Assembly (NCBI RefSeq): GCF_019834675.1 | Contig: NZ_JABUBU010000001.1 | Location: forward strand, 496,001 to 560,000 | Direction: 5' to 3' | Length of the DNA: 64,000 nucleotides | Source: Rhodococcoides corynebacterioides | Lineage (GTDB): Bacteria > Actinomycetota > Actinomycetes > Mycobacteriales > Mycobacteriaceae | Shown here: positions 8,976-19,856 of the stretch, piece by piece | Position numbering within the stretch: position 1 is the stretch's first letter | Layout of the letters: each line of letters begins with the position of its first letter | Notes under the pieces: model-generated | Seen by the model: only the letters and a program-made list of their open reading frames with translations | What the model was told of the DNA's origin: nothing | Database searches by the model: none | Program-made: the position numbers and the translations under genes

Positions 8976-10154
8976 TCATGCCGAGGCCTCGTCGGCGTGC
9001 CCGGAACACGAGGACGCGGTGGTGTGCGTTGCCGCTCGGACGACGCTGCGCGGGCGCGCGTCGACGGTCCGTGCGGTGGGCGGATCCCCGTCGAATAGGG
9101 ACATCTCGTGAAGGCGCCGTGCCGTGACGAACACGCGGTTGTCGAGCGAACCGACGGCGGTGTTGAACGCGTCGACGGCCTTGCCGAGGTGACTGCCCAC
9201 CTTGTCGACGTGATCCCCGACGGTCCCGAGCCGCTCGTACAGTTCACGCCCGAGCGCGACGACGGCGGCGGCGTCCTCCGCCAGACTCTCCTGACGCCAG
9301 GTGAACGCGACGGTGCGAAGCAGCGCGATCAGGGTGGTCGGGGTCGCGAGCACCACGTTGCGGGTGAACGCGTGCTCGAGCAACCCGCGGTCGCGGGTCA
9401 GGGCGGCGTCCAGGAACGGATCGCCGGGCACGAACAGCACCACGAACTCCGGGGACGGATCGAACGCACGCCAGTACTTCTTGTCGGCCAGGGCGTCGAC
9501 GTGGGTGCGCAGGTGACGAGCGTGCCGTTCGAGGTGCCGGTCGACCGTCTCGGGGTCGGTCTCGGCCGCGGCGTCCAGGAAGGCCACCAGCGGCACCTTC
9601 GCGTCGACCACGATCGAGCGGCCGCCGGCCAGGCGCACCACGAGGTCCGGCCGGATGCCGTCGCCGACCACCTGGGTGTCGAAGTCGCAGTGCCGCGTCA
9701 TCCCCGCGAGTTCGACCACCCGCTCGAGCTGCATCTCGCCCCACCGCCCGCGGATTTGAGGGGCGCGCAGGGCCGTGACCAGCTGGTCGGTCTGCGAGGC
9801 GAGGTGGCGGGACGCGCGGTGCATCCCGGCGACCTGCTCGGTCAGACCCGCGTACGCGCTGACCCGGTCCCGCTCGGCCACCCGCACGTGGTTCTCCAGG
9901 GCGTCCACGGCGTCCCGCAGCGGGTCGACGACGCGGGCGATGCTCTCGCCGATCGCGCCGGAGTGGCGCCGCGCGGCGTCCTCGTTGAGCAGTGCCAGGG
10001 AGCGGCGCACGGCCTCCTCGCCGGCCGCGGTGGCCGCCAGCCGCTCACCCGCGCGGGCCAGTTCGACGTCGCCCTTCGCCGCGCGGAGCCACCAGCCCAG
10101 CGCCATGCCCACGGCGAGGGCGGCGAGGACGACGAGTGCGGTCACGACGGTCAT
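8976..10154 (-). CDS. rmuC: DNA recombination protein RmuC
   Basis: A 392-residue RmuC-family protein. RmuC limits inversions at short inverted repeats and carries a restriction-endonuclease-like fold. The N-terminus is one membrane-type helix (MTVVTALVVLAALAVGMALG) followed by a coiled-coil region, as in the family. The nuclease-like core includes RGRWGEMQLERVVELAGM, PDLVVRL and SIVVDAKVPL. The last 40 or so residues are low complexity. The ATG at 10154 puts the helix at the very N-terminus; an in-frame start about 50 codons upstream would add implausible sequence. It is divergent from sbcD across about 110 bases, so three genes for DNA ends and repeats sit together. Confidence 0.9.
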   Translation of the reverse strand: MTVVTALVVLAALAVGMALGWWLRAAKGDVELARAGERLAATAAGEEAVRRSLALLNEDAARRHSGAIGESIARVVDPLRDAVDALENHVRVAERDRVSAYAGLTEQVAGMHRASRHLASQTDQLVTALRAPQIRGRWGEMQLERVVELAGMTRHCDFDTQVVGDGIRPDLVVRLAGGRSIVVDAKVPLVAFLDAAAETDPETVDRHLERHARHLRTHVDALADKKYWRAFDPSPEFVVLFVPGDPFLDAALTRDRGLLEHAFTRNVVLATPTTLIALLRTVAFTWRQESLAEDAAAVVALGRELYERLGTVGDHVDKVGSHLGKAVDAFNTAVGSLDNRVFVTARRLHEMSLFDGDPPTARTVDARPRSVVRAATHTTASSCSGHADEASA

Positions 10155-10253
10155 GGCGCACAGCATGGCCGACACCACCGACACGGTCGCCGGAGACGGA
10201 GATCGCGCCGGGGGCCTTGCGTGCGTCGACCGGGATCTGTCGGACCCCTCCGT

Positions 10254-10259
10254 TAGCGT
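10254..10259 (+). promoter_or_regulatory. -10 box for sbcD-sbcC (leaderless)
   Basis: TAGCGT ends seven bases before the sbcD ATG at 10267, and no ribosome binding site is present. Confidence 0.5.
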
Positions 10260-10266
10260 CGGTCGT

Positions 10267-11463
10267 ATGAAGATCCTGCACACCTCGGACTGGCACATCG
10301 GGCGCACCTTCCACGGTGTCGACCTGCTGGCCGATCAGCGGCGTGCGCTCGACGCGGTGGCGGACATGGTGGCCGAGCACGCGGTCGACGTCGTGGTGGT
10401 TCCCGGTGACGTCTTCGACCGCGCGGTGCCCAGCGCCGACGCGGTTCGCCTGTGCACCAGCGCTTTCGAGCGGATTCGCGCGGCCGGCGCCCGCATCGTG
10501 GTCACCTCGGGCAATCACGATTCGCCGGCGCGCCTCGGTGCGGGCGCCTCGTTCGCCGCGGCGGGCGGCCTGCACGTCTTCACCACGGTCGCCGAGGTCG
10601 GCGAGCCCGCCGTGATGTCCGACGAGCACGGCGACGTCGCGTTCTACGGCATCCCGTATCTCGAACCGGACGCTGTCGCACGGGAACTCGGTGTGGTCTC
10701 GGGCCGATCGCACGCGAGCGTTCTCGACGCCGCGATGGGCCGCGTGCGCGCCGACCTGGCGCGGCGCGACGCGTCGACGCGGTCCGTGGTCCTGGCGCAC
10801 GCGTTCGTGGTCGGCGGGGAGGCCACCGGGTCCGAGCGGTCCATCTCGGTCGGCGGGGTGGAAACCGTGGCGGCGGGGGCGTTCTCGGGCGTCGACTACG
10901 TCGCCCTGGGTCATCTTCACTCCCCGCAGGAGGTGGAGCCCCACGTGCGGTACTCCGGATCGCCGGTGCCGTACTCGTTCGGAGAGCGCACCCACCGCAA
11001 GGCGGTCTGGATGATCGAGCTCGACGCCGACGGTCTCGGGGACGTCACGCGCATCGACCTCCCCGTCGTGCGCGGTCTGTCGGTTCTCGAGGGCACGGTG
11101 GACGAGTTGTGCTCGGACGCACGGTTCGCCGCGGCCGAGGAGCACTACGTGTCCGCGGTGCTCACGGATCCGATCCGTCCGGTCGACGCCATGCGCGCGC
11201 TGCGCCGCCGGTTCCCGCACGCCGTGCACCTCGAGTGGCAGCGTCCCGCGGGGGAGGACGTCAGCCGCTACCGCGACAAGGTGATCGGCCGGTCCGACGC
11301 CGCGATCGTGCGCAGTTTCGTCACCGACATGCGGAGCGCGCCGTCGGATCGGGAGTGCGCGCTGCTCGACGCGGCGGTGGAAGCGGCGGCGGCGCAGCAG
11401 GATTCGTCGACGGTGGACACTGCGCCGGCCGCGGCCGCCGAGACGGTGGCGATGTCGGCGTGA
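10267..11463 (+). CDS. sbcD: Exonuclease subunit SbcD
   Basis: This 398-residue Mre11-type nuclease subunit works with SbcC to cut hairpins and process double-strand breaks. The metallophosphoesterase motifs are in order: TSDWHIG (about 6-12), VVPGDVFDRA, VTSGNHDSPARL, LAHAFVVGG and ALGHLHSPQ. They supply the Asp, His and Asn ligands for two metals. The C-terminal 60 or so residues form a capping or interaction region ending in an alanine-rich tail. The TGA stop overlaps the sbcC GTG start, so the two subunits are translationally coupled. It may be SOS- or growth-regulated in other bacteria; no such site is visible here. Confidence 0.95.
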   Translation: MKILHTSDWHIGRTFHGVDLLADQRRALDAVADMVAEHAVDVVVVPGDVFDRAVPSADAVRLCTSAFERIRAAGARIVVTSGNHDSPARLGAGASFAAAGGLHVFTTVAEVGEPAVMSDEHGDVAFYGIPYLEPDAVARELGVVSGRSHASVLDAAMGRVRADLARRDASTRSVVLAHAFVVGGEATGSERSISVGGVETVAAGAFSGVDYVALGHLHSPQEVEPHVRYSGSPVPYSFGERTHRKAVWMIELDADGLGDVTRIDLPVVRGLSVLEGTVDELCSDARFAAAEEHYVSAVLTDPIRPVDAMRALRRRFPHAVHLEWQRPAGEDVSRYRDKVIGRSDAAIVRSFVTDMRSAPSDRECALLDAAVEAAAAQQDSSTVDTAPAAAAETVAMSA

Positions 11464-14438
11464 GGCTGCACGCTCTGTCGGTGACGGCGTTCGGACCGTT
11501 CGGCGGGTCGGTGGACATCGACTTCGACCGGTTGGGCGCCGACGGCCTGTTCCTGCTGCACGGCCCCACCGGCGCCGGCAAGACGTCGGTGCTCGACGCC
11601 GTGGCGTTCGCGCTGTACGGGGTGCTCCCCGGGTCGCGGCGCGAACATCGGCGGTTGCTCTCCGACCACGCCGCTCCCGGTGTGGTGCCCCGGGTGGAAC
11701 TGCGGGCCACCCTGGGCGGGCGGCGCGTCACCCTGACCCGCACGCCGGAGTACCTGCGGCCCAAGCGGCGTGGAAACGGCGTGACCAAGCAGAACGCGTC
11801 GGCCTCCCTCGTCTGGGACGACGGCGACGGCGAGAACCTCACACGCATCGACGAGGTCGCGCGGGAGGTCGAGCGCCTCCTCGGCATGCGCGTCGATCAG
11901 TTCTTCCAAGTGGTGATGCTGCCCCAGGGCGACTTCGCGCGGTTCCTGCGGGCGCGCACCGAGGAGCGCGGTGCACTCCTCGAGCAGCTGTTCGACACCG
12001 ACCGGTTCGCGGACGTCGAGCAGTGGTTCGCCGAGCGTCGACGAGCCGGGGCGGAGGCGCTCGTCGGTCGTACGGACGCCGTCGACCGCCTGGCGGCGCG
12101 GGTGGCCACCGCCGCGGGCGTCGACCTCTTCGCCGGGGGCGACGTCGTCGACTGGGCCACCGGCTTGGCCGAGGACGCGCGTCGGCGAGTGGAGGCCGAC
12201 CACGCCGCCCTGACCGTGGCGCGTGCCGACCACGACGCCGCCCGGGCGGCCGCCGCCGTCGCTCACCGCCGCTCCGACGCCCGGCGCCGCGGAGAGGCGG
12301 CCCGGTCCGCCCTCGCCGCGCTGGAGGCCGGTCGGCCGGACCGGGACCGTCGTGCCGAGGAACTCGCCGCCGCCGAGCGCGCCGACCCCGTCGTCCGCCG
12401 CATCACGGCGTTCGAGTCGGCCCGGCGCCGTGCTGACGACGCCGCCGACGCGGTGCACGCCGCCGTGCGGACGGCGCAGCGCACCCGCGCCGCCGAGGTC
12501 GTGGGCGCGCTGTCGTGGCCACCGGCGGCCGACGACGCACCGCGCCTCGACGCTGCGGTCCGTGCCTGGAGCGGCGAGATCGCCGTCCTCGACGGCGTCG
12601 CGGAGGTCGAGCAGCGTCGAGCGAGCGCGGCCGACCAGCGGCGGGCGACGGCGGCCCGCGTGACCGCACTGACCGAGGCGCTCGCGGCCGCACGGACCCG
12701 GCTCGACGCCTGTCCCGCCGACCGCGCCCGCTGGGACGCCGAGCTGGCCGCCTGCGTCGACGCCGCGGCCGCCCTCGTGCCGGCCGAGGCCCGTCGTGCC
12801 GCGGCGATGGCCGCCGTCGACGCCCGGGTCGAGCGCCGTCGCGCCGAGCGTCGCCTCGACGACGCCGTCACGGCGGCCGAGGCGACCGGGCGCCGCCGCG
12901 ACGATCTACGCGCCCAGTGGTTGGACCTGCGCGAGCGTCGCCTCGACTCGATGGCGGCGGAACTCGCGGCGCGGTTGACGGCAGGGGAGCCCTGCACGGT
13001 CTGCGGTGCGACGGAACACCCGGCGCCCGCCGCGCGCCGCGACGACCACGTCGAACTCCACGAGGAGCGCGACGCCGAGGCCCGCGCGCAGGCCGCCGCG
13101 GCCGACGACGCCTCGGCCCGCGCGCGCGTCGACCACCTCCGCGAGGCGCTCGCCCTCCTCGGACCCGACGACGCAGCCGACTCCGCGGTCCTCGCCGGCC
13201 TTCTGGACGAGGCGACGGCGGACGTGGAACGGCTGCGGGCGCAGGCCGACCGCCGCGACGAGGTGCACGCCGCGCGGGAGGCCCTCGACCGGGAGGCCGA
13301 CCGGATCGCCACCGAGACGGCGACGGTGTCGGCGGATCTCGCCACCACCCGCGAACGGCTGGCGGCACTCGACACGCGGATCGCCGAGGACACGGCCCGC
13401 GTCGAGGCCGCCGTCGGCCCGTCGGCGTCGGTGGCGGACCGTCGCCGCGAGGTGGAGGACGCCATCGAGGCCGCGATCGCCGTGCGCGACGCGCGGGTCG
13501 AGGCGGTGGCGGCCCGGGACGCCGCACAGCGCGCCGACGCCGAGGTCGACGAGGCGGTGACGACCGCGGGGTTCGCCACGCGCGCCGAGGCGGTCGCCGC
13601 CGCGCGCTCGGCCGACGCCCGGGAGCGGCTGCGCGCCGACCTCGCCCGCGCCGAGCGCGAGGAAGCCGCGGCGGGTGCCGCACTCGCGGACCCGGACGTG
13701 GCCGAGGCGATGGTCGGCGACCCCGTCGACACCGACGCGGTCGACGCGGCCGACGCCGCGACACGGGACGCGCTCGACCTCGCCGTGGCACGGTTCGACG
13801 ACGCGGAGCGACGGTCGGTGGTGCTCGCGGATCTGACGGCGCAGTTGTGGGCGGCGGCGGACGTGGTCGGACCCCTGCAGGAGCGGCAACGCGAGCTCGA
13901 AGCGCTCGCCGACGTCGTGGCCGGTCGTGGGGCCAACGCCCGCAAGATGTCGCTGCGCTCGTACGTGTTGGCCGCTCGCCTCGAGGACGTGGCGGCGGCC
14001 GCGTCGGTGCGGTTCCGGCGCATGTCCGAGGGTCGGTTCGAGTTCGTCCACTCCGACGAGGCCGGTCCGCGCGGAACCCGAGGCGGCCTGGGTCTCGACG
14101 TCCGGGACGGCTACACGGGGGTCGTCCGACCCGCGGGCACCCTGTCGGGCGGGGAAGCGTTCTGCGCGTCCCTGTCGCTCGCGCTGGGCCTGGCGGACAT
14201 CGTCGCCGCCGAGGCCGGAGGGGTCACGCTGGACACCATGTTCGTCGACGAGGGCTTCGGCACCCTCGACGCCGAAGCGCTGGATGCGGTGATGGGGGTG
14301 TTGGACGAGTTGCGTTCGGGCGGTCGCACCGTCGGCATCGTCAGCCACGTCAGCGAACTGCGCGATCGTGTGCCCAGTCGACTCGAGGTGGTGCGTGGTC
14401 GGACCGGGTCGAGCGTGCGGGTGCACGCACCCGTCTGA
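11460..14438 (+). CDS. sbcC: Exonuclease subunit SbcC (SMC-like ATPase)
   Basis: A 992-residue Rad50-type ATPase. Walker A is GPTGAGKTS near residues 35-43. The C-terminal half carries the ABC signature LSGGEAFCASLSLALGLA and Walker B DTMFVDEGFGTLDAE. Between them lie long alanine/arginine/glutamate-rich coiled coils, broken near residue 511 by the zinc hook CTVCGATEHP (CxxC) that joins two SbcCD complexes. The start is the GTG at 11460 overlapping the sbcD stop. The frame is open about 1 kb further upstream, but that stretch is the antiparallel shadow of sbcD. Extreme GC and Ala/Arg content are normal for these coiled coils. Confidence 0.94.
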   Translation: MRLHALSVTAFGPFGGSVDIDFDRLGADGLFLLHGPTGAGKTSVLDAVAFALYGVLPGSRREHRRLLSDHAAPGVVPRVELRATLGGRRVTLTRTPEYLRPKRRGNGVTKQNASASLVWDDGDGENLTRIDEVAREVERLLGMRVDQFFQVVMLPQGDFARFLRARTEERGALLEQLFDTDRFADVEQWFAERRRAGAEALVGRTDAVDRLAARVATAAGVDLFAGGDVVDWATGLAEDARRRVEADHAALTVARADHDAARAAAAVAHRRSDARRRGEAARSALAALEAGRPDRDRRAEELAAAERADPVVRRITAFESARRRADDAADAVHAAVRTAQRTRAAEVVGALSWPPAADDAPRLDAAVRAWSGEIAVLDGVAEVEQRRASAADQRRATAARVTALTEALAAARTRLDACPADRARWDAELAACVDAAAALVPAEARRAAAMAAVDARVERRRAERRLDDAVTAAEATGRRRDDLRAQWLDLRERRLDSMAAELAARLTAGEPCTVCGATEHPAPAARRDDHVELHEERDAEARAQAAAADDASARARVDHLREALALLGPDDAADSAVLAGLLDEATADVERLRAQADRRDEVHAAREALDREADRIATETATVSADLATTRERLAALDTRIAEDTARVEAAVGPSASVADRRREVEDAIEAAIAVRDARVEAVAARDAAQRADAEVDEAVTTAGFATRAEAVAAARSADARERLRADLARAEREEAAAGAALADPDVAEAMVGDPVDTDAVDAADAATRDALDLAVARFDDAERRSVVLADLTAQLWAAADVVGPLQERQRELEALADVVAGRGANARKMSLRSYVLAARLEDVAAAASVRFRRMSEGRFEFVHSDEAGPRGTRGGLGLDVRDGYTGVVRPAGTLSGGEAFCASLSLALGLADIVAAEAGGVTLDTMFVDEGFGTLDAEALDAVMGVLDELRSGGRTVGIVSHVSELRDRVPSRLEVVRGRTGSSVRVHAPV

Positions 14439-14441
14439 GAG

Positions 14442-15701
14442 TCAGTCGCGGGTGTCGGTAGGCGAAGGCTCCGGCTCCTCGGTGGGGTCGGGGGCGAAGC
14501 GGGTGTCGTGGTCGTGGACCACGACGGGCGCGTCGTCGCCCTCGGTCCCCAGATCGTCGTGCACCTTTTCGGCGATCACGTTGGCCGGCGGGTGTTCGTC
14601 GGAGCGCAGCTCGATCTGTTCGTTGACGTAGCGCACCAGGACGGCGGCCGCGGCGGCGACGGGCACGGCCAGGAACGCGCCGATGATGCCGAACACCGAG
14701 CCGCCCGCGGTCACGGCGAGCAGCACGACCGCGGCGTGCAGTTTCATCGACTTGCTCTGCAGGATCGGCTGCAACACGTTGCCCTCGATCTGCTGCACCG
14801 CGAGGATGATCGCGAGCACGATCACGGCCGTCGTGAACCCGTTGGCCACCAACGCGACCAGCACGGCCAACGCGCCGGCGACGAACGCACCGACGATCGG
14901 GATGAATCCACCGAGGAACGTCAACGTCATCAGCACCGGGGTCAGCGGCACCCCGAGGATCAGCAGACCGATGCCGATGAAGATCGCGTCGATGGCGGAG
15001 ACGATGGCCTGGGTTCGGATGAAGCCGCCGAGGGTGTCCCATACGCGGCTCAGGACCTCGGCGATGTGCCCACCGGCCTTGCGTCCGGCGAGACCGTGCA
15101 GCCAGGGGAGGAAGCGGGGCCCGTCCTTGATGAAGAAGAAGCTGAGCACCAGCACGAGACCGAGGGTGACCAGGATCGACCCGGCGGTGGCGACGCCGGA
15201 GAAGACGCCGGAGGCGATCATCGCGCCGCTGTCCTGCAACTGGGTGCCCAGAGCCTGCACCGCGCTGTCGATCTGCTGGTCGTCGAGGTTCACGGGCGGG
15301 CCCTCGAGCCACGTCTGCACCTGGACGATGCCCTGCTGTGCGCTGTCGGCGAGGTCCGGGGCCTGCTCGACGACCGACGGCACGATGAATGCGACCACTC
15401 CCGCGAGCACCGCGAGGAAGCCCAGGAGCGAAGTCGCCGCGGCCAGCGCCGGGGGAGCCCCGATGCGACGCAGCCAGCGGGTCGGTGGCCACAGCACGGT
15501 GGCGACGATCAGCGCGAGCAGGACTGGCAGCACGATGACCCACAGCTGGCCGATCAGCCACCCGCCGACCCACAGGGCCCCGGCGATGACCAGCAGCATC
15601 GCCGACCACTTGGCCAGCCACGTGCCGCCGCTGCCGAAGAGCGCGGATCGGTCGCGGCGTGGGCGGCCGGACTCGGGGGATGTCGCGTCGTTCTCTCCCA
15701 C
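14442..15701 (-). CDS. AI-2E family transporter (permease)
   Basis: A 419-residue membrane protein of the AI-2E/PerM family, with about eight membrane segments and the conserved block GGFIPIVGAFVAGALAVLV near the middle of the C-terminal half. Family members have been linked to autoinducer-2 export or Na+/H+ exchange; the substrate here is unknown. The first segment pair starts near residue 33. A periplasmic loop of about 70 residues (EQAPDLADSAQQ... DSAVQALG) follows. The cytoplasmic tail of about 50 residues is acidic. GGAAGGAA precedes the GTG at 15701. It is convergent with sbcC, with only three bases between stops. Confidence 0.88.
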   Translation of the reverse strand: MGENDATSPESGRPRRDRSALFGSGGTWLAKWSAMLLVIAGALWVGGWLIGQLWVIVLPVLLALIVATVLWPPTRWLRRIGAPPALAAATSLLGFLAVLAGVVAFIVPSVVEQAPDLADSAQQGIVQVQTWLEGPPVNLDDQQIDSAVQALGTQLQDSGAMIASGVFSGVATAGSILVTLGLVLVLSFFFIKDGPRFLPWLHGLAGRKAGGHIAEVLSRVWDTLGGFIRTQAIVSAIDAIFIGIGLLILGVPLTPVLMTLTFLGGFIPIVGAFVAGALAVLVALVANGFTTAVIVLAIILAVQQIEGNVLQPILQSKSMKLHAAVVLLAVTAGGSVFGIIGAFLAVPVAAAAAVLVRYVNEQIELRSDEHPPANVIAEKVHDDLGTEGDDAPVVVHDHDTRFAPDPTEEPEPSPTDTRD

Positions 15702-15800
15702 GGTGGGGTGTTCCTTCCCGTTGGGGGTGGGTCACGAACCGACCCGAGGAGAAAGGTCGCATGCGCCCTGCACTGTACCCGGGCGGGGCGGACGCTCTCC

Positions 15801-16721
15801 CTACCCCGCCGCGGCGGACGGATAGGTGCCCCGGTCCAGAAGCGCCACCCGCCACAGATGCATCGACGCCGACGAGCGCCACGGCGACCAGCGTCCCGAG
15901 TCGCGGAGGTCCACGTTCAGCAGCGCCGCGCCCTGTCGAACGACCAGATCGGTGTCGAGCAGCACGTCGGGGTCTCCCTGCACGCGCATCGAGACGTACC
16001 GGGCCGTCCAGGGGCCGACGCCGCGCAGCGCGAGCAGGTCGGCCTCCTGCTCGGGGGCCGGTCGTCCGCGATGGAGTTCCACGTCGCCGTCGGCGAGTCG
16101 ACGGGCCGTCTCGGCGATGGCGGTGATTCGACGCGTCGGGCCGGTCAGAACGGACGCGCCGGCGTCGGCGACGACCGCGGGGGTGGGGAAGAGACGCACG
16201 ATGCCGTGCTCGGACACGCCGTCGTCGTCGCCGACCGGGTCGCCGAGTGCGGCGACCAGCCGCGCGGTGTGCGTGGCGGCGGCGCCGAGCGAGATCTGCT
16301 GTCCGATCATGGTGCGCAGCAGCGTTTCCGCCGGGTCGACGGACCCGGGGACCCGGATGCCGGGCGCCTGCTCGACCGACGGCGCGAGGGCCGGGTCCGC
16401 CGCCAATACCGCGTCGGCCTCGGCGGAGTCGACGTCGGTGCCGTACAGCAGGCGCACCCGATCGAGCGCCTCGGGCACGTTCCGGTCGTCCGCGGTCCGG
16501 ACGGCGACACGCAGCACCGTCCGGCCGCGGGGTCGGTCGAATCGACACGACACCACGGCCGGACCGTGCAGCAGACGAAGCGACCGCCGGTAGGTTCCGT
16601 CGACCGTCGTTTCCATACCGGGGACGGCATGACCGCTGAGGAACCACTCCATCCACCGCACGTCGTACGGTTCGGTGACGTCGAGGTCGGCCTCGGTGGT
16701 GGTCCAGCGCGGTGCGGTCAC
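15801..16721 (-). CDS. DNA-3-methyladenine glycosylase 2 family protein (AlkA type)
   Basis: A 306-residue helix-hairpin-helix base-excision glycosylase. The N-terminal 120 residues form the AlkA-like accessory domain. The glycosylase core contains TMIGQQISLGAAATHTARL, the HhH element LLALRGVGPWTARYVSMR, and DVLLDTDLVVRQGA holding the catalytic aspartate position. Such enzymes remove alkylated purines such as 3-methyladenine. In some actinobacteria this domain is fused to an Ada regulator; here it is stand-alone, with no Ada zinc-finger segment. The start is a GTG. It sits 24 bases before ybdD's stop, on the same strand as cstA-ybdD, but is probably unrelated in function. Confidence 0.85.
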   Translation of the reverse strand: MTAPRWTTTEADLDVTEPYDVRWMEWFLSGHAVPGMETTVDGTYRRSLRLLHGPAVVSCRFDRPRGRTVLRVAVRTADDRNVPEALDRVRLLYGTDVDSAEADAVLAADPALAPSVEQAPGIRVPGSVDPAETLLRTMIGQQISLGAAATHTARLVAALGDPVGDDDGVSEHGIVRLFPTPAVVADAGASVLTGPTRRITAIAETARRLADGDVELHRGRPAPEQEADLLALRGVGPWTARYVSMRVQGDPDVLLDTDLVVRQGAALLNVDLRDSGRWSPWRSSASMHLWRVALLDRGTYPSAAAG

Positions 16722-16745
16722 CGCCTCATGGTGTCAGCGGTGGCA

Positions 16746-16937
16746 TCAGCAGCATCGGGCTCCCGGGTTGGCGTCGGCCTCCGCGTGACGACGACGCCAG
16801 TACTCCCGTTCCGACGGAACGGGCGCGTCGGGGTGTCGTCGCTGCAGATGGTCGACGTAGCGGGCGTAGTCGTGGTCTCCCATGACGGAGGTGATCCACC
16901 AGTGCACGCCGCGCAGGGACCGGAGAACGACGTCCAC
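16746..16937 (-). CDS. YbdD/YjiX family small protein
   Basis: A 63-residue protein (core RGVHWWITSVMGDHDYARYV, then HPDAPVPSEREYWRRRH) typical of the YbdD/YjiX family. It is encoded next to CstA-type transporters in many bacteria, where it is thought to be needed for pyruvate uptake. The GTG start lies two bases after the cstA stop, so the pair is translationally linked. The tail ends in two cysteines (GARCC). Confidence 0.88.
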   Translation of the reverse strand: MDVVLRSLRGVHWWITSVMGDHDYARYVDHLQRRHPDAPVPSEREYWRRRHAEADANPGARCC

Positions 16938-16939
16938 GG

Positions 16940-19222
<2,283 letters not shown>

Positions 19223-19256
19223 CTAGGGGACTCCTGCGTCGGAAGGGTGATCATCG

Positions 19257-19275
19257 TGTGATCGGGGACACTGTA
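19257..19275 (-). promoter_or_regulatory. cstA promoter with possible CRP/GlxR-like site
   Basis: On the minus strand TACAGT (19275-19270) is a plausible -10 about 48 bases before the cstA ATG. Overlapping it, 19257-19272 reads TGTGA-N6-ACACT, matching 8 of 10 conserved positions of the CRP/GlxR consensus TGTGA-N6-TCACA. Overlap with the -10 would suggest repression rather than activation. Confidence 0.25.
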
Positions 19276-19374
19276 AGCAGGGGGACCGACATTTCGTGGC
19301 GGAGTGCGCGCGCGCCCGTGTCACGACCTGACAACGCCGCCCGTTTCACCGCGTCGTCCGTCGGTTGGACCGCA

Positions 19375-19380
19375 TACGAT
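19375..19380 (+). promoter_or_regulatory. -10 box for the CD225 gene (leaderless)
   Basis: TACGAT ends seven bases before the GTG at 19388. This selects 19388 over an ATG nine bases upstream. Confidence 0.5.
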
Positions 19381-19387
19381 GCTCCTC

Positions 19388-19837
19388 GTGTCCGATCACC
19401 CCGAGTACAAGCCCACGCCGAACCCCGACTACCGAGCCGACCACGGCACGGGTTCCACGCTCGGTGGCGGTACCGGATCGTTCGAGCAGACGGGTTACCA
19501 GCAGGCGCCGCCGTTCCCGCAGCCCGAACAGCAGCAGCCGTCCGCGTACCCGCAGCAGTTCGGCCCGCCGCCGTTGCCGCCCACGAACGCCGGGTGGGCC
19601 GTCGCCGCGCTCGTGTTCTTCTGGCCGCTCGCGTTCTCGGCCTTCAATCACTCGAGTTCCGTGTTCCTGCGGTGGTCGCTCGGCGACTACCAGGGCGCGC
19701 ACTACGCGTCGGAGCGGACGAAGCAGCTGGGCAAGTACTCGCTCTACATCTTCGGTGCGCTCTTCGCGCTGTTCATCGTGTTCTACGTCGTGATCATCGC
19801 GGTCGCGGTGTCGGCGGGATCGAGCTACGACTACTGA
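19388..19837 (+). CDS. CD225/dispanin family membrane protein
   Basis: This 149-residue protein has a proline/glutamine-rich N-terminal half (about residues 1-65). Two membrane segments follow (around 68-88 and 118-140) with the CD225-like loop between them (WSLGDYQGAHYASERTKQLGK). Dispanin-type proteins include eukaryotic interferon-induced transmembrane proteins. Bacterial members are common in actinobacteria and have no established role. The GTG start is supported by the -10 box. The next gene, ychF, starts 19 bases after its stop but has its own -10. Confidence 0.75.
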   Translation: MSDHPEYKPTPNPDYRADHGTGSTLGGGTGSFEQTGYQQAPPFPQPEQQQPSAYPQQFGPPPLPPTNAGWAVAALVFFWPLAFSAFNHSSSVFLRWSLGDYQGAHYASERTKQLGKYSLYIFGALFALFIVFYVVIIAVAVSAGSSYDY

Positions 19838-19841
19838 CCGT

Positions 19842-19847
19842 TAGACT
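19842..19847 (+). promoter_or_regulatory. -10 box for ychF
   Basis: TAGACT lies nine bases before the ychF GTG at 19857. A pyrimidine-only run separates them and there is no ribosome binding site, so the transcript is leaderless or nearly so. Confidence 0.45.
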
Positions 19848-19856
19848 CTTCTCTCT

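Noticed and set aside
10452..11459. A 1-kb upstream extension of the sbcC frame
   Set aside because: It overlaps sbcD in another frame and is Arg-rich. The GTG at 11460, overlapping the sbcD stop, gives the standard SbcC N-terminus.
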